NCBI RefSeq assembly: GCF_914767665.1
Contig: NC_059502.1
Coordinates: 5,890,001 to 5,954,000 of the forward strand
DNA: 64,000 nucleotides
Reading direction: 5' to 3'
DNA from: Harmonia axyridis
Lineage: Eukaryota > Arthropoda > Insecta > Coleoptera > Coccinellidae
Positions 1 to 10,385 of the stretch are shown here, in pieces. How positions within the stretch are numbered: position 1 is the stretch's first letter; each line of letters begins with the position of its first letter. The translations under genes and the position numbers were made by a program. The notes beneath the pieces were generated by a model. That model worked only from the letters and a program-made list of their open reading frames with translations, was not told the DNA's origin and did not search any database.

Positions 1-352
1 TTGGCTTATTTTCATATCTAAGAGTATTTGAGGAACGATTTCAGTATTAATTGCTAGACAGAAGGAACGAGGTTAATACCAGTAAGTTTGAATCCTGTAT
101 CATTCCTCAGATTTTGAAAAAAGCCGTGTTTATTAGTTGAACTTCAAGTTCGAACTTACTGGCATTAATCTTGTGCCTTCTGTCTATCAATTAATAGTAA
201 AATCGTTCCTTGAATAATCTTATTCATCAAAATAAGACAATTTCTTCAACGTCAACTTACTAATTTGAATGACAATTTGTTTGTTTGGATTCCGAACACT
301 GACAGGAGAAACTAAAATGGCGGTGTGTGACGTCATCACTAATAGAGCGTAT
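1..352. repeat. MITE-A copy 1 (cut by window edge)
   Basis: Right two-thirds of a non-autonomous element with very long terminal inverted repeats. The inner arms (around 55-80 and 165-200) are inverted copies of each other, and the right end carries GTGTGTGACGTCATCAC followed by AATAGAGCG and then TA. The same sequence recurs at 8701-9824, 26079-26540, 27883-28299 and 48301-48751. Every complete end reads CGCTC outward and is flanked by TA, which fits a Tc1/mariner-type TA target, although TA could also be the last bases of the repeat. No coding capacity. Confidence 0.85.
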
Positions 353-800
353 CGCTTCCAAAGGTAGATGAGGATTTGTGGATATGATTCGTGAGCTTTC
401 GGGCGAACGTTTCGTCTTGCGCCAATTGCGCTCTTGGACCTTGTATGTTTGCCGAAAAAGTACCGGGAGTAAAACAAAAACGCGCATAGCTTTTATTGGA
501 CACTTTGAATGCCTTTATCATCACAAAGTGAAATTTTAGAGTGCAATAATATTGTTTCTTCATTTATTACACAGGGTGGTCCAGATTTTGGTACAATAAC
601 TTTGGCGTCGGATAGAACAACTCTTTTCATGAAAAAAGTTCATATAAACATGTACCCTAACAAGTTTCGTTTTCGAGATACTAAGTGTTAAAGTTTAAAA
701 AAAAAATCAGTTTTCTACATATAACTCTAGTATTATTACATTCATTCTTTTAATCTTTAGGTATTGAAATTAAGAAAATGTAATGTTTTGAATAAGATGA
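353..800. other. Non-coding; possible repeat end at 567-690
   Basis: No gene is seen. At about 567 the sequence ACAGGGTGGTCCAGATTTTGG has the look of a transposon terminus, but no partner end was found nearby. Short open frames overlapping 220-563 read through MITE-A and are not credible. Confidence 0.35.
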
Positions 801-1261
801 GTGTCTCCTGCCAAAATTGTCCAGTGGCGTAGATATAAGGGTGCGTTGTTCCTTTTTCTATTGAAAATCTACACCACTGTTTTTTCTTCGAGAAAATTAT
901 TTCAATTCTGAGACCAACAGAGCTTCGCTAAAAAAAAAACGTTTCTTGAACATTTATCAGACACTCAAATAATAATTATGAAATATTCACAAACATTTTT
1001 TTTGTTCGAGTATCTGACAAATGTTCTTTCTGAAATGTTAAACTAAATGCCATCTGAAAAATTATAATAAACTACGTCAATTTTTGTACTCTCTTGTATC
1101 TCGAAAATGGTACATGAAAAAAGACCTTTTTTAGAAGAGCTCTGTTTATTTCAGAAATAAAATAATTTTATCGAAAAAAAGACAGTGTTGTAGATTTTTA
1201 ATAGAAAAAGGATCATCTCACCCTAATATCTACGCCACTGGATAATTTTGGCAGGAGACAC
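801..1261. repeat. Foldback element with hAT-like inner repeats
   Basis: Near-complete palindrome of about 460 bp. The left arm begins GTGTCTCCTGCCAAAATTGT and continues CCAGTGGCGTAGATAT. The right arm is its reverse complement, ending at 1261. The centre also pairs: a TTTATCAGACACTC block near 950 matches GAGTATCTGACAAA near 1010. The CAGTGGCGTAG core resembles hAT-type termini, but the bases flanking it are inverted and not direct copies, so it is part of a larger palindrome and has no target duplication of its own. Confidence 0.75.
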
Positions 1262-2670
1262 ATATCTAATTCGATACATCAATTATTTTATAAAAAATAA
1301 ATACTTATGAATCGTGAATACACAACAATGAATATTTTAAAAACAACAACAAATTTTTTTTTCCGTAACTATTCAACTTTAGAATCAAGCTTGATCCAAA
1401 TACCATAAACCACGGCATTCGCCATTTTGAACCCTTTGTTTTAATTTAACTAATAATTCTCGAACACTTGTTGAAATACGAATTTTCGAATTTTTATAGG
1501 TGACGAATGTAATTATTATCTTTGGGTTATAATAACTCAAAGAAAAAAAATCTATTCACTCCTAGAATCAAGCTAAATCGATAAACCATAAAGATATGCA
1601 ATGCATTCGCCATTTTGCAACCATCTCGTGGTTTTTCCATAGAAATTATATAATGGCAACACTGTGTATTTTTTGACATTTGTTATGTCATTTGTGTTCA
1701 GTAGGTTATGATATTCAAGGAAAGATACACGCTTCAACAATTGATTATCTCTACCCATAATTAAACATGTAAAGCATACCATTCACGACAAGGCTCCATG
1801 AGATGCATAATTACCGTTCATATCATACAATTTCGAATTGTTTGCTCTTCCGTTCACAGGTTATAACCTGTAATCCGATAGGGTACTGAACCCCACGAAA
1901 TCGCATAATATCCACCGAGTGAATACATTCTTAATTCCTAGTAATCCTATACGTTAAATGACCCTCGGAATCGATTCACATCGTCGGGTATATCCGAACA
2001 TCTATGTTCGACATTATGCGGAGGTCACGAGTTATTACCATCATCTGAAGTTCGGTGGAAGAAAGTCCATAGAGAATTCAGGAGGCGCGAAAGGCATCGA
2101 AGCCGGATGAAGACATAACAAATCTATTCGTAGAATTCAGCTCACATCCCCGGTTGCCAATACCGGGAACTGCTCGTCGATTATGCAGGAACCCCTTCGA
2201 AATTTATGACTGCGCCAGGTGATTCGAAGAAATTTGACAGCTTAATGTGCTAGGATTGAGTGTTAGGGATCGATGTGTATGTCATGTCTGCAGTGAATTG
2301 GAGATTGAATCGAAGATCGCAGCGCTGTAGTGGTCGGTAGCGGTACTAAATGAAAGAAGATCGTTGTTTTGGTTATGGATCATATGATTTAGGAGAGTTC
2401 TTTATCTTACTTTTCAATTATTCTTTCGTTAATAAGATTTTCATTCCGGAACTTGAATCAAAAAGTTCTAAGAGAGCAATTATGTCAATATTTCATGGAA
2501 ATTCTTGAAATCGAGATTATAGAAGAGTCATAGAATAATAGTTATATGAATTTATGGAAAATCTATGAATGTATGGAAAATCTATGATTTCATTTCAAAA
2601 TGTGTGAACTTGAAGAAAGAACTATGATTTTACACAAAAAAGTACGAGTTTCATCTGAAAGTTGCATATC
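1262..2670. other. Non-coding; GC-richer block at about 1850-2340
   Basis: No coding exon is recognised on either strand. The block around 1850-2340 is visibly less AT-rich than its surroundings, has no copy elsewhere in the window, and contains short palindromic stretches (for example CCCCGGTTGCCAATACCGGG). It lies inside the presumed first intron of the GPCR gene and could be a regulatory element or an untranslated exon. That is inference only. Confidence 0.3.
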
Positions 2671-2680
2671 TATTTCGAAA

Positions 2681-2880
2681 TGAGTTCAAACGACGATCTG
2701 CCATCTGATATAGAGAACGAAGCGTTCAATATTATTTCGGGTTTTGTGAAGGATAAATCATAAAAGAATTACCAAGGTCTATTTGATTGGTACGAAAAAT
2801 GATGCATTGAAGAAAAAATCCTTAACATATCCAGCAAGAAAGTATTAATACTTATTGGAGGCTGCAAACGAAAGATTTCT
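2681..2880 (+). pseudogene. Degraded tyrosine-recombinase-like (Crypton-type?) N-terminus
   Basis: An ATG at about 2681 opens a frame reading MSSNDDLPSDIENEAF, with later pieces GLFDWYEK, CIEEKILNIS and a KVLI segment. They are separated by stop codons at about 2760 and 2800 and a frameshift near 2850. The layout (acidic start, then aromatic-rich helix, then EKVLL-type helix) resembles the N-terminal SAM-like region of Crypton/tyrosine-recombinase-derived proteins that I recall from insects. No catalytic part (R..HxxR..Y) was seen downstream. Assignment is by memory of family pattern and weak. Confidence 0.3.
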
Positions 2881-4007
2881 CTACAAAGGTGAATTGTGAA
2901 TATTTTTTTGACAACAAATATTTGATGCAATGATTATTTTAGGTTATTTCGATCATTGGTCCAGCGAGAGCATATCAATGGAAATAAATCATAAATCTAA
3001 TGGCAGAAAATGTGAGTATTCTTCAGAATCATAATCCTAACTAGCAAGACAAAGTTGTGCATAGAATATTTTGTAACATCAGAAAATATTGAAGATTACA
3101 TAAAAATGTTAGATAATACTGAAATCTCCGAGGTCAGCTACAGCATTATATCCAAATTTATTTCAGATTAACTCAATCGAAATACAATCACTAGTGACAA
3201 AATTCCACTGTAATAACCAATCGGATCAAAGTGTACTCTGTCGTTATAACCTATTTTCATATCGAAATTTCTTCCCTTGGAAATTCACTCTAGCAAGTAG
3301 AACTGTGCGTGATATAATTTTCATATTTCCTGTCATACAAAGGGAGTGTAACATATATATGGTTAACTGGGAAAACATGGCACATTCAATTCCAGAGCTC
3401 TTTCATGAGTAATCGTAAATGGAGGTCGGCCTTTGATGTAAATATGAAGCGCTCATATTAACGAGAATATTTTACGTGTTTTAAATGGTAAATATGCATA
3501 GCTAATTGGTCGTTCACCGACATCAGCGAAAATCGGTTCGGGTTTATTCACTTGATGATGGTTCAGGAAATATTGAAGATATCAATTTTTCCTTTAATGT
3601 TTTTCTGTGTTAGCCCCAAATTTGGAATTTCTGGAACGTGGTTCCAAGAGATTGCATAGAAAATACTGTGAGAATTATATCTATGGTCAGAATGCCTGTG
3701 GATGCTTCTTTACAGGGTGTTTCAAAAAAGGTGACCCCGTCTCTAGGATAGTTAGAAAACGGAATATAATAATAATAAACTAGTAAACAGTTTTCGTAAC
3801 GCCAGCTATATTCAAGATGACGTTGAAAAAAAAAACACATTTTTTAAGATTTTGCCGAAACTGCTGGCAACGTTGTAATGAAATTTTATACGATTATATT
3901 TTGGAAGCTGATACGATTATATTTTGGAAGCTGATGATAAATTCCATGAATTTATTTTTATATTTGACTGTCATAGAGGGCATTAGTGGCATGGTTTGCA
4001 CCTCAAA
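2881..4007. other. Non-coding; repeat-like terminus at 3711
   Basis: Nothing coding is convincing. TACAGGGTGTTTCAAAAAAG at 3711 looks like a transposon end of the CAGGGTG type common in insect MITEs, but no matching inverted end was found. A 27-bp segment ending in GATTATATTTTGGAAGCTGA is tandemly doubled at about 3890-3935. Confidence 0.35.
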
Positions 4008-4583
4008 GTAATAAACATAGATAGAGGGAGCATATGTCATTTTCAGTAAGCAAATTTTGTCCCCAACATGAACTATCTAATTTGACATGAAGCGCGCGGA
4101 AATAAAACATATCTGTGATACGATATTTCACCCAATTCGCGAGTTTCTCCACAAAGAACGCACTTCTCATTTCGCATAGTGAATCAACGTTTCATATTTA
4201 CTCAAAATATATTGAAATAAATACCTAAATATATCAGAAATTCAGAAAACAAACTTCAAGCGCGCCAAACGACGTGAAACAACCGATGACACTAGGAGAG
4301 CAAAAGTTGCCAAACCTCGGATTCAGCAGGTAGATAAAGAAAATAATAAATATTCTGCCTATTATAAATTCCACAATTAGGAAAAATATCAGATTCCAAA
4401 TATTCAAATTTGCATATTTCATCGAGAATCACTTAAATAAATATATTTCATTCAATATAATATACATTCATAATGATATAGTAAAATTGTGGATTTGAAA
4501 ATATATCACAATCCGACAACGTAATCTAACCATGTTGGGGACATGTAAAAATTGCGTATACTTCCTCTATCTATGTTTATTAC
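4008..4583. repeat. MITE-B copy 1
   Basis: About 576 bp bounded by inverted ends GTAATAAACATAGATAGAGG and its complement. A second copy at 7672-8249 is colinear over the whole length with scattered substitutions. There is no transposase. Apparent open frames inside it (for example 4234-4422) are shadows shared by neither strand of the second copy. Superfamily undetermined. Confidence 0.85.
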
Positions 4584-7111
4584 TCTATGCTTTGCACCAA
4601 TTAGTATTTATTAATCAAAATTTCAAGTGAACTTCAATTTCAGCAATGATTAAAAATTGAGCTTGTTGAATCATCAGGAAAAATAGAATACGAAAGTAAC
4701 TACCGAAGACAGTTTTCCCAGTAAAAATTGATGGAATTCCTGATAAATGATTCAATGACCACGTCGCTAACAAATACCAATCGATTTCAAATCGTTTTCA
4801 ATATAGAATTCATGTTAGGTGTGATTATTGTAATGCTGCATTCATATTTCAACGATTACTTAGACACGTTACTTGTTAAGAATCTATTGTTCCTCCCAGA
4901 AGCTCCAATTTCATTTTTTCTACCTGTTTAATGAAAACTAATTGAACAAAATTAGCCTATCGAAGTTCCCATCGACATAAAAACGTGACAAATCAATTAG
5001 CGAAGTCTTTCTGTTTCTCAAGCCTGCCAACAGAATTAAGTTTTCCTTTACAGGTCCCTTTTTTGCGTCAGACGGTTGATTGGGGGAAGAAAATACTAAT
5101 TACTACGAAAATCGATGACGTGATTACTTAATTGGTTCGTTTTCTGAGCAACCAAAATACCAATATTGCAGGAAGGTTGGCAGATCTACTTTCTATATTC
5201 TACATCTAGATTTTAATGAGGTGCAGATCGGTAATTGTGTTTTGTATAATGGAAAATTGAAATGGAAAATATTTTATTTCTGAAACGACGAAATAGTTCT
5301 ATGTTCCATGAAATTCTATCAAACTTAAATCATCTTCCGAAAAAAAAAACAAAAAATTAAAAAATCTGTTGTCACTGAAATATTAAGTTTTTTTCTATGG
5401 TTCTGTAAATGCTATTGAGACTAAATTGTCATTGTTCAGGAAGGTTGATACAGTGTTTAAAGCTCAAATATATTTCCACTTTTAACTTTTGAGAAAATAA
5501 CTTATGTTCATAGAAAAAAATAATCTTCAGAACGACTCAGCATCATCTGTCAAAGTTCGTCATAGAACTTGTAGAACGTCTTTATATACAAAAGGCACTT
5601 TTCTCTTTTCCAACATATTTATTCAACTCCAATAAGCAACATTTCCTGAAAATAGCTTGCGTTATAGTGAACAGCATGAGATGTACATTTAAATATTCAC
5701 GATGCCCGGTATACAAGAACATCGAATTTTTTATTTACATTCAGAATACCACGAGCTCAGTTCGTAGCTACGATAATAAACTGAGGGATGTAGAAAATTT
5801 TATTAGTTTCATGCGTGCTTGCAGGTTCTCAGTGTTTAAAAATTTTTATATGAATACTAACTTACCGCATTTTCCTCCATTCAATTCGAAATGGCATTTA
5901 TATAATTTCATCTTCTATGGTTGTTCATAAATTATGTTATGTTATTCACTTGAATGACTTGTTAATATTGGTTTAGCCTTTAAAATGTGCTGATCAAAAA
6001 AAAAGTGAATCATATGTAGCTTCTGCACTTTTTTCTCCAACCATTCAAAATATTTATAATAATTAGAAAAAAAATAAGATTTAAGACAATAAGAAATCAA
6101 ATAATTCATTTCCAGAATTATTCATATTAATTCGCTTCACCTCTAATAGAGAAGATTATTAGGGTTCTCATTACAAAAACGATTGAGCTCATTCTAACTC
6201 GAGTGTAGATTAAAAATTCAATGACTGAGGCCATTAAGGCCACAGAGTAATAGGGAAGCTTCCCATGAGAACCTCTTTAGTCATTACTCGATTATCTACC
6301 TCTTTTCTTTAGCATTTATGCTAGTTCTCTACTTTTTAAGGGCAAAATAGTGATATCAAGTTTCAAGAATCTTTTCTTCCAAGTAACTGCTTGTTGAAAA
6401 TAGAGTAAAAATTGTTGAATATATTTTTTATGGAACAAATTCTAAGGAAATTTGAGAATATGCCCCAAATATGAAAGTCAAACAACATTTTAATTCAGTA
6501 TTTTGAAATTGAAGTAGCATAAGTGTTTCCTATGTGATAAAGCTGCCAATTTGCAAATGGGTCTTGAAAGACAAGTCTTCTTAAATTCTTATTAAATATC
6601 TCAGTTCAACAATTTCAAAACATTTCCATGATGAAATTGCATAACCTAGTGAACATATGTAAATTATATAAGGAATTTCGACATTTAATGAAGTATGTTG
6701 CTGCATTCATCTCTGTCGATAGGGGGAGGAACAAAAATAGGGGGGAATCAAAGGAAGGGGGAGAAAATAATAAAAAAAGGAAATAATAAATAGGAGAATA
6801 TGTGTGTATAACTATAAGCTAGTGAAATGAAAATATATGTATATGTATATTCATGTACATTTGTTGATTTTGAAACTGTTTAGATGTAATGATTGTTACT
6901 GTCAGGCACAAACCATTGGTTTAATTGACAGTATTTCTTGAAAATTATTGTACTGAATTTGGTAAAATAAATAACAAAATAACATTATAACCATTGTAAA
7001 TTTTATAATTTCTATTGGAAAACCCTTCAGATGCTGTTCATTAAATTCGAAGGACCATAAGTGTCACCCATGTGACTATGCTGCAAATATTAAACATTCG
7101 CCGAAACTCAC
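4584..7111. other. Long AT-rich non-coding stretch (GPCR intron)
   Basis: No gene or repeat copy is recognised. It probably belongs to the large intron downstream of the GPCR coding exon at 7112-7466, because no further transmembrane exon appears between that exon and position 1. A GC-neutral patch at about 5030-5180 has no repeat relatives in the window. Confidence 0.4.
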
Positions 7112-7466
7112 CTTTATAATTGATAATTGTCATCACTACCAGCACATTTAGGATAATAATCGAAGCGGCCATGACAAAAATGATGGCTGCTTGTGTCAGA
7201 CTCTCGAGTGACACAACAATTTCAGTTTCGTTTCTGTTGTCAGTCAAAACCAACATGGTGGCCGTGTCCTTGAGACGGAACATACCCCTGCCGGGTCCTG
7301 ACAGAGGCTGCAGATCAGAGGATGATCTCGGTCTTTGAGGTCCCTGCAACAACATTTTGAGGGAGGTGTAGATCGTTATTTGAGACACTGCTGATTGCCA
7401 TTGGTTGGTGTTTGATGTTGAACCTTATCGCTGTGATAAGGCTGATGGTATTGCTCGGTGGAATTT
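7112..7466 (-). CDS. First coding exon of a rhodopsin-like GPCR (partial gene)
   Basis: The exon runs from a good acceptor (T-rich tract then CAG at 7467-7469) to a strong donor, AAAG then GTGAGT at 7106-7111. Translation starts at the ATG at 7355-7353; an in-frame TAA upstream makes this the first possible start. It encodes 81 residues: a polar extracellular N-terminus with an N-glycosylation sequon (NET), then a hydrophobic helix with an LNVLVVMTI core followed by INYK, the classic TM1 pattern of class A receptors with its conserved Asn. The exon ends in phase 1 just after TM1. The remaining helices are not in the window and must lie left of position 1. An upstream ATG at about 7397 opens an overlapping 28-codon frame that could dampen translation. 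The ligand cannot be assigned. Confidence 0.72.
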
Positions 7467-7671
7467 CTGAAAAAAAGATATCTTTCATATTTTTTCAAGA
7501 AAAAAGAAGAAGAAACATTTCAGAGATGGCGAGTGAATAGCTTTTGAGCGTCATTCATGAGCCAAATGAACCGTTTTAGACCACAAAACATGCAGTTTGC
7601 CAAAACGAAGATGAGCAGCGATATACCGGTTTCGCTATTTTTAGACCTCATCAGTACCGCATACCCTCAGA

Positions 7672-8249
7672 GTAATGAACATAGATAGAGGGAGCATATG
7701 TCATTTTCAGTAAGCAAATTTCGTCCCCAACAAGAACTATCAAATTTGACAAGAAGCGCGCGGAAATGAAAACATATCAGTGATACGATATTTCACTCAA
7801 ATCGCGAGTTTCTCCACAAAGAATGCACTTCTTATGTCCCAAAGTTGATCAACGTTTCATATTAACTCAAAATATATTGAAATAAATACCTAAATATATC
7901 AGAAATTCAGAAAACAAGCTTCAAGCCCCCCCAACGAAGTGAAACAACCGATGACATTAGGAGAGCAAAAGCTGCCAAACCTTGGAGTTCAGCAGGTAAA
8001 TACAGAAAATAATTAATATTCTGCTTATTATAAATTCGACAATTAGGAAAAATATCGGATTTCAAAAATTCAAATTTGCATATTTAATCGGGAATCGCCC
8101 AAATAAATATATTTCATTCAATATAATATACATCCATAACGATATAGTAAAATTGTGGATTTGTAAATATATCACAATCCGACAACGTCATCTAACCATG
8201 TTGAGGGGCTGTAAAAATTGCTTATACTTCCTCTATCTATGTTTATTAC
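7672..8249. repeat. MITE-B copy 2
   Basis: Second copy of the element at 4008-4583, same orientation, about 578 bp, beginning GTAATGAACATAGATAGAGG and ending CTCTATCTATGTTTATTAC. It differs by substitutions and small indels. The flanks differ from copy 1, so the two are independent insertions and not a segmental duplication. Confidence 0.85.
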
Positions 8250-8700
8250 TCTATGTATCAACACAAAATTCTGCAAGAAGTTTGAAGAGCTTAAAATTTC
8301 TTCAACCATATTCGAACTTATTTAAAACATGGGCGAATAATATTCATTTCTAGATTTAGGGTAAGTTTTCAAAAACAAACGAGTTTCAAGAAATAATGAA
8401 ACGTTGTGTCCAATACTTAGTGTTTTCGAAATGTGAACCAAATGTCAATGATCCGATTAGATTAGATCGATTGAATGCATTTCAGAAAGATATAAACACT
8501 GACCTGAGCCTATTAAGCAAACGTAACATGATATCAATGTGCCTAATACATAACAATTCAATTAGCTATTTCTGTGATCAACCTTTTCAATAAAGAATGT
8601 GAATAACTGGAGAATACCAATCGCCATATAATGTAATTTTCATATTTCCAAGGAAACCAGAAACGAAAATGAAAAGAAAAAATGTGTTTTCACAATGTTA
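8250..8700. other. Non-coding, AT-rich
   Basis: No gene or repeat is recognised between MITE-B copy 2 and MITE-A copy 2. The short open frame at 8396-8593 has no recognisable features. Confidence 0.4.
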
Positions 8701-9824
8701 TATACTAACCTCGTTCCTTCTGTCTATCAATTAATACTGAAATCTTTCCTCAAATACACTTATGAAGGGTGTTTTTTTAGAGCTATAGAACTTCAAATTG
8801 CAATAAAACAACGATGGATTATTCGATTGACATGGATTTTATTTATCCGCAAGATAATATTGTGGCATTACATTCTAAATATATGATTTCTGGCATATGA
8901 CCGCCACGGCTGGCTCGGATGTAGTCCAATCTGGACGTCCAATTTTCGATGACTTTTTCCAACTTTTGTGGCCGTATATCGGCAATAACACGGCGAATCT
9001 TGTCTTTCAAATGGTCAAGGGTTTGTGGCTTATCCTCATAGACCAATGACTTTACATAGTCCCACAGAAAGTAGTCTAGCGGTGTTAAATCACAAGATCA
9101 TGGAGGCCAATTCACAGGTCCAAAACGTGAAATTAGGCGGTCACCAAACGTGTCTTTCAATAAATCGATTGTGGCACGAGCTGTCTGACATGTTGCGCCG
9201 TTTTGTTGGAACCACATCTCCTGGACATCATGGTTGTTCAATTCAGGAATGAAAAAGTTAGTAATCATGGCTCTATACCGATCACCATTGACGGTAACGT
9301 TCTGGCCATCATCGTTTTTGAAGAAGTACGGACCAATGATTCCACCAGCCCATAAAGCGCACCAAACAGTCAGTTTTTCTGGATGTAACGGTGTTTCGAC
9401 ATACACTTGAGGATTAGCTTCACTCCAAATGCGGCAGTTTTGTTTGCTGACGTAGCCATTCAACCAGAAGTGCGCTTCATCGCTAATTGACGAAGTGTGC
9501 GATACGTATTCCGCACAGAACCATTATTTTCGAAATAAAATTGCACTATTTACAAGCGTTGTTCAGGCGTGAGTCTATTCATGATGAATTGCCAAACCAA
9601 ACTGAGAATATATCACTTAACATCTGTTAAATCGGTCGCCATATTGAACAGTTATGCCAACTTAAAGTTATATACCTCGAAAAAAACACCCTATATATGA
9701 AAATAAGCCAATTCCTTCAACGACACCGTACTAATTTGAATGACAATTTATTTGTTTGGATTCTGAACACTGACAGGAGAACCAAAAATGGCGGTGTGTG
9801 ACGTCACACTATAATAGAGCGTAT
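8701..9824. repeat. MITE-A copy 2, split by a mariner-like insertion
   Basis: The left part (8701-8764) and right part (9694-9824) together read as the right half of MITE-A, including the terminal GTGTGACGTCACAC block and the AATAGAGCG end. They are separated by the 0.93-kb DD41D element at 8765-9693. The join falls at the TTATTTATGAAAATAAG site, which is uninterrupted at 26400-26420. Confidence 0.85.
8765..9693 (-). mobile_element. Mariner-like DD41D element copy 1, internally deleted
   Basis: Imperfect terminal inverted repeats start GGGTGTTTTTTT and continue into AGAGCTATAGAACTT on one side and CGAGGTATATAACTT on the other. On the minus strand it keeps the catalytic-domain part of a transposase (SDEAHFWLNGY, FKNDDGQNV, TFGDRLISRFGP) and the N-terminal start MNRLTPEQRLQ. 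The segment between them is missing and the N-terminal frame has a stop (CAA to TAA). The second catalytic Asp is Asn here (QQN). It cannot encode an active enzyme. Confidence 0.9.
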
Positions 9825-10385
9825 TCTCCATTTCAAAAACCTTACTAAGACCCGAAGTGCCTAAAAGAGAAATCTAATGATTAATCTATTTATTTTTTAT
9901 ATAATTAAAAATATCCTAGATTAATAACAATCGTAAAAATAAATATTTTGGATCTTTGTGCAATGCCAGCCATCCAAAGCATCTGTCGGCAACTATAAAG
10001 AACCAAAAAAAAAATCAATACCCCACCCCAAACCATTACCATATTCAAGGACACTACCAAGCTAGTAAGATCCTCCAAATTTTATACAGCATCTTGTGAA
10101 CATGAATAGATTTTATGATGAGGGACGTCATTCGCTGCACATAATCTCTCTGATCCTAGCCGCCTTGTAGATGGAAATGCATAACGAGGGGATTATCAGG
10201 AAAATTGAGTTTTTCTAAGTTTAGTCGTTCCTCGACTGTTCCTAAGCTATCTCCGTAACAGCTAAAAAAGTTGAAAATTTAGGTTATGGATTATGAGGCG
10301 TTGTGAGGAAACGAAAGAAATTATGCATGAGCTTTTTACCATAAGTTCGAGTCCTTGGTTATGTGAAAAATGTTTCTTCTAGGTG
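9825..10385. other. Non-coding
   Basis: AT-rich sequence with no gene, repeat copy or RNA recognised. Confidence 0.4.

Noticed and set aside
801..1261. Simple hAT MITE with 8-bp duplication at 822-1240
   Set aside because: The 8 bases on each side are inverted complements, not direct copies, so no target duplication can be claimed.
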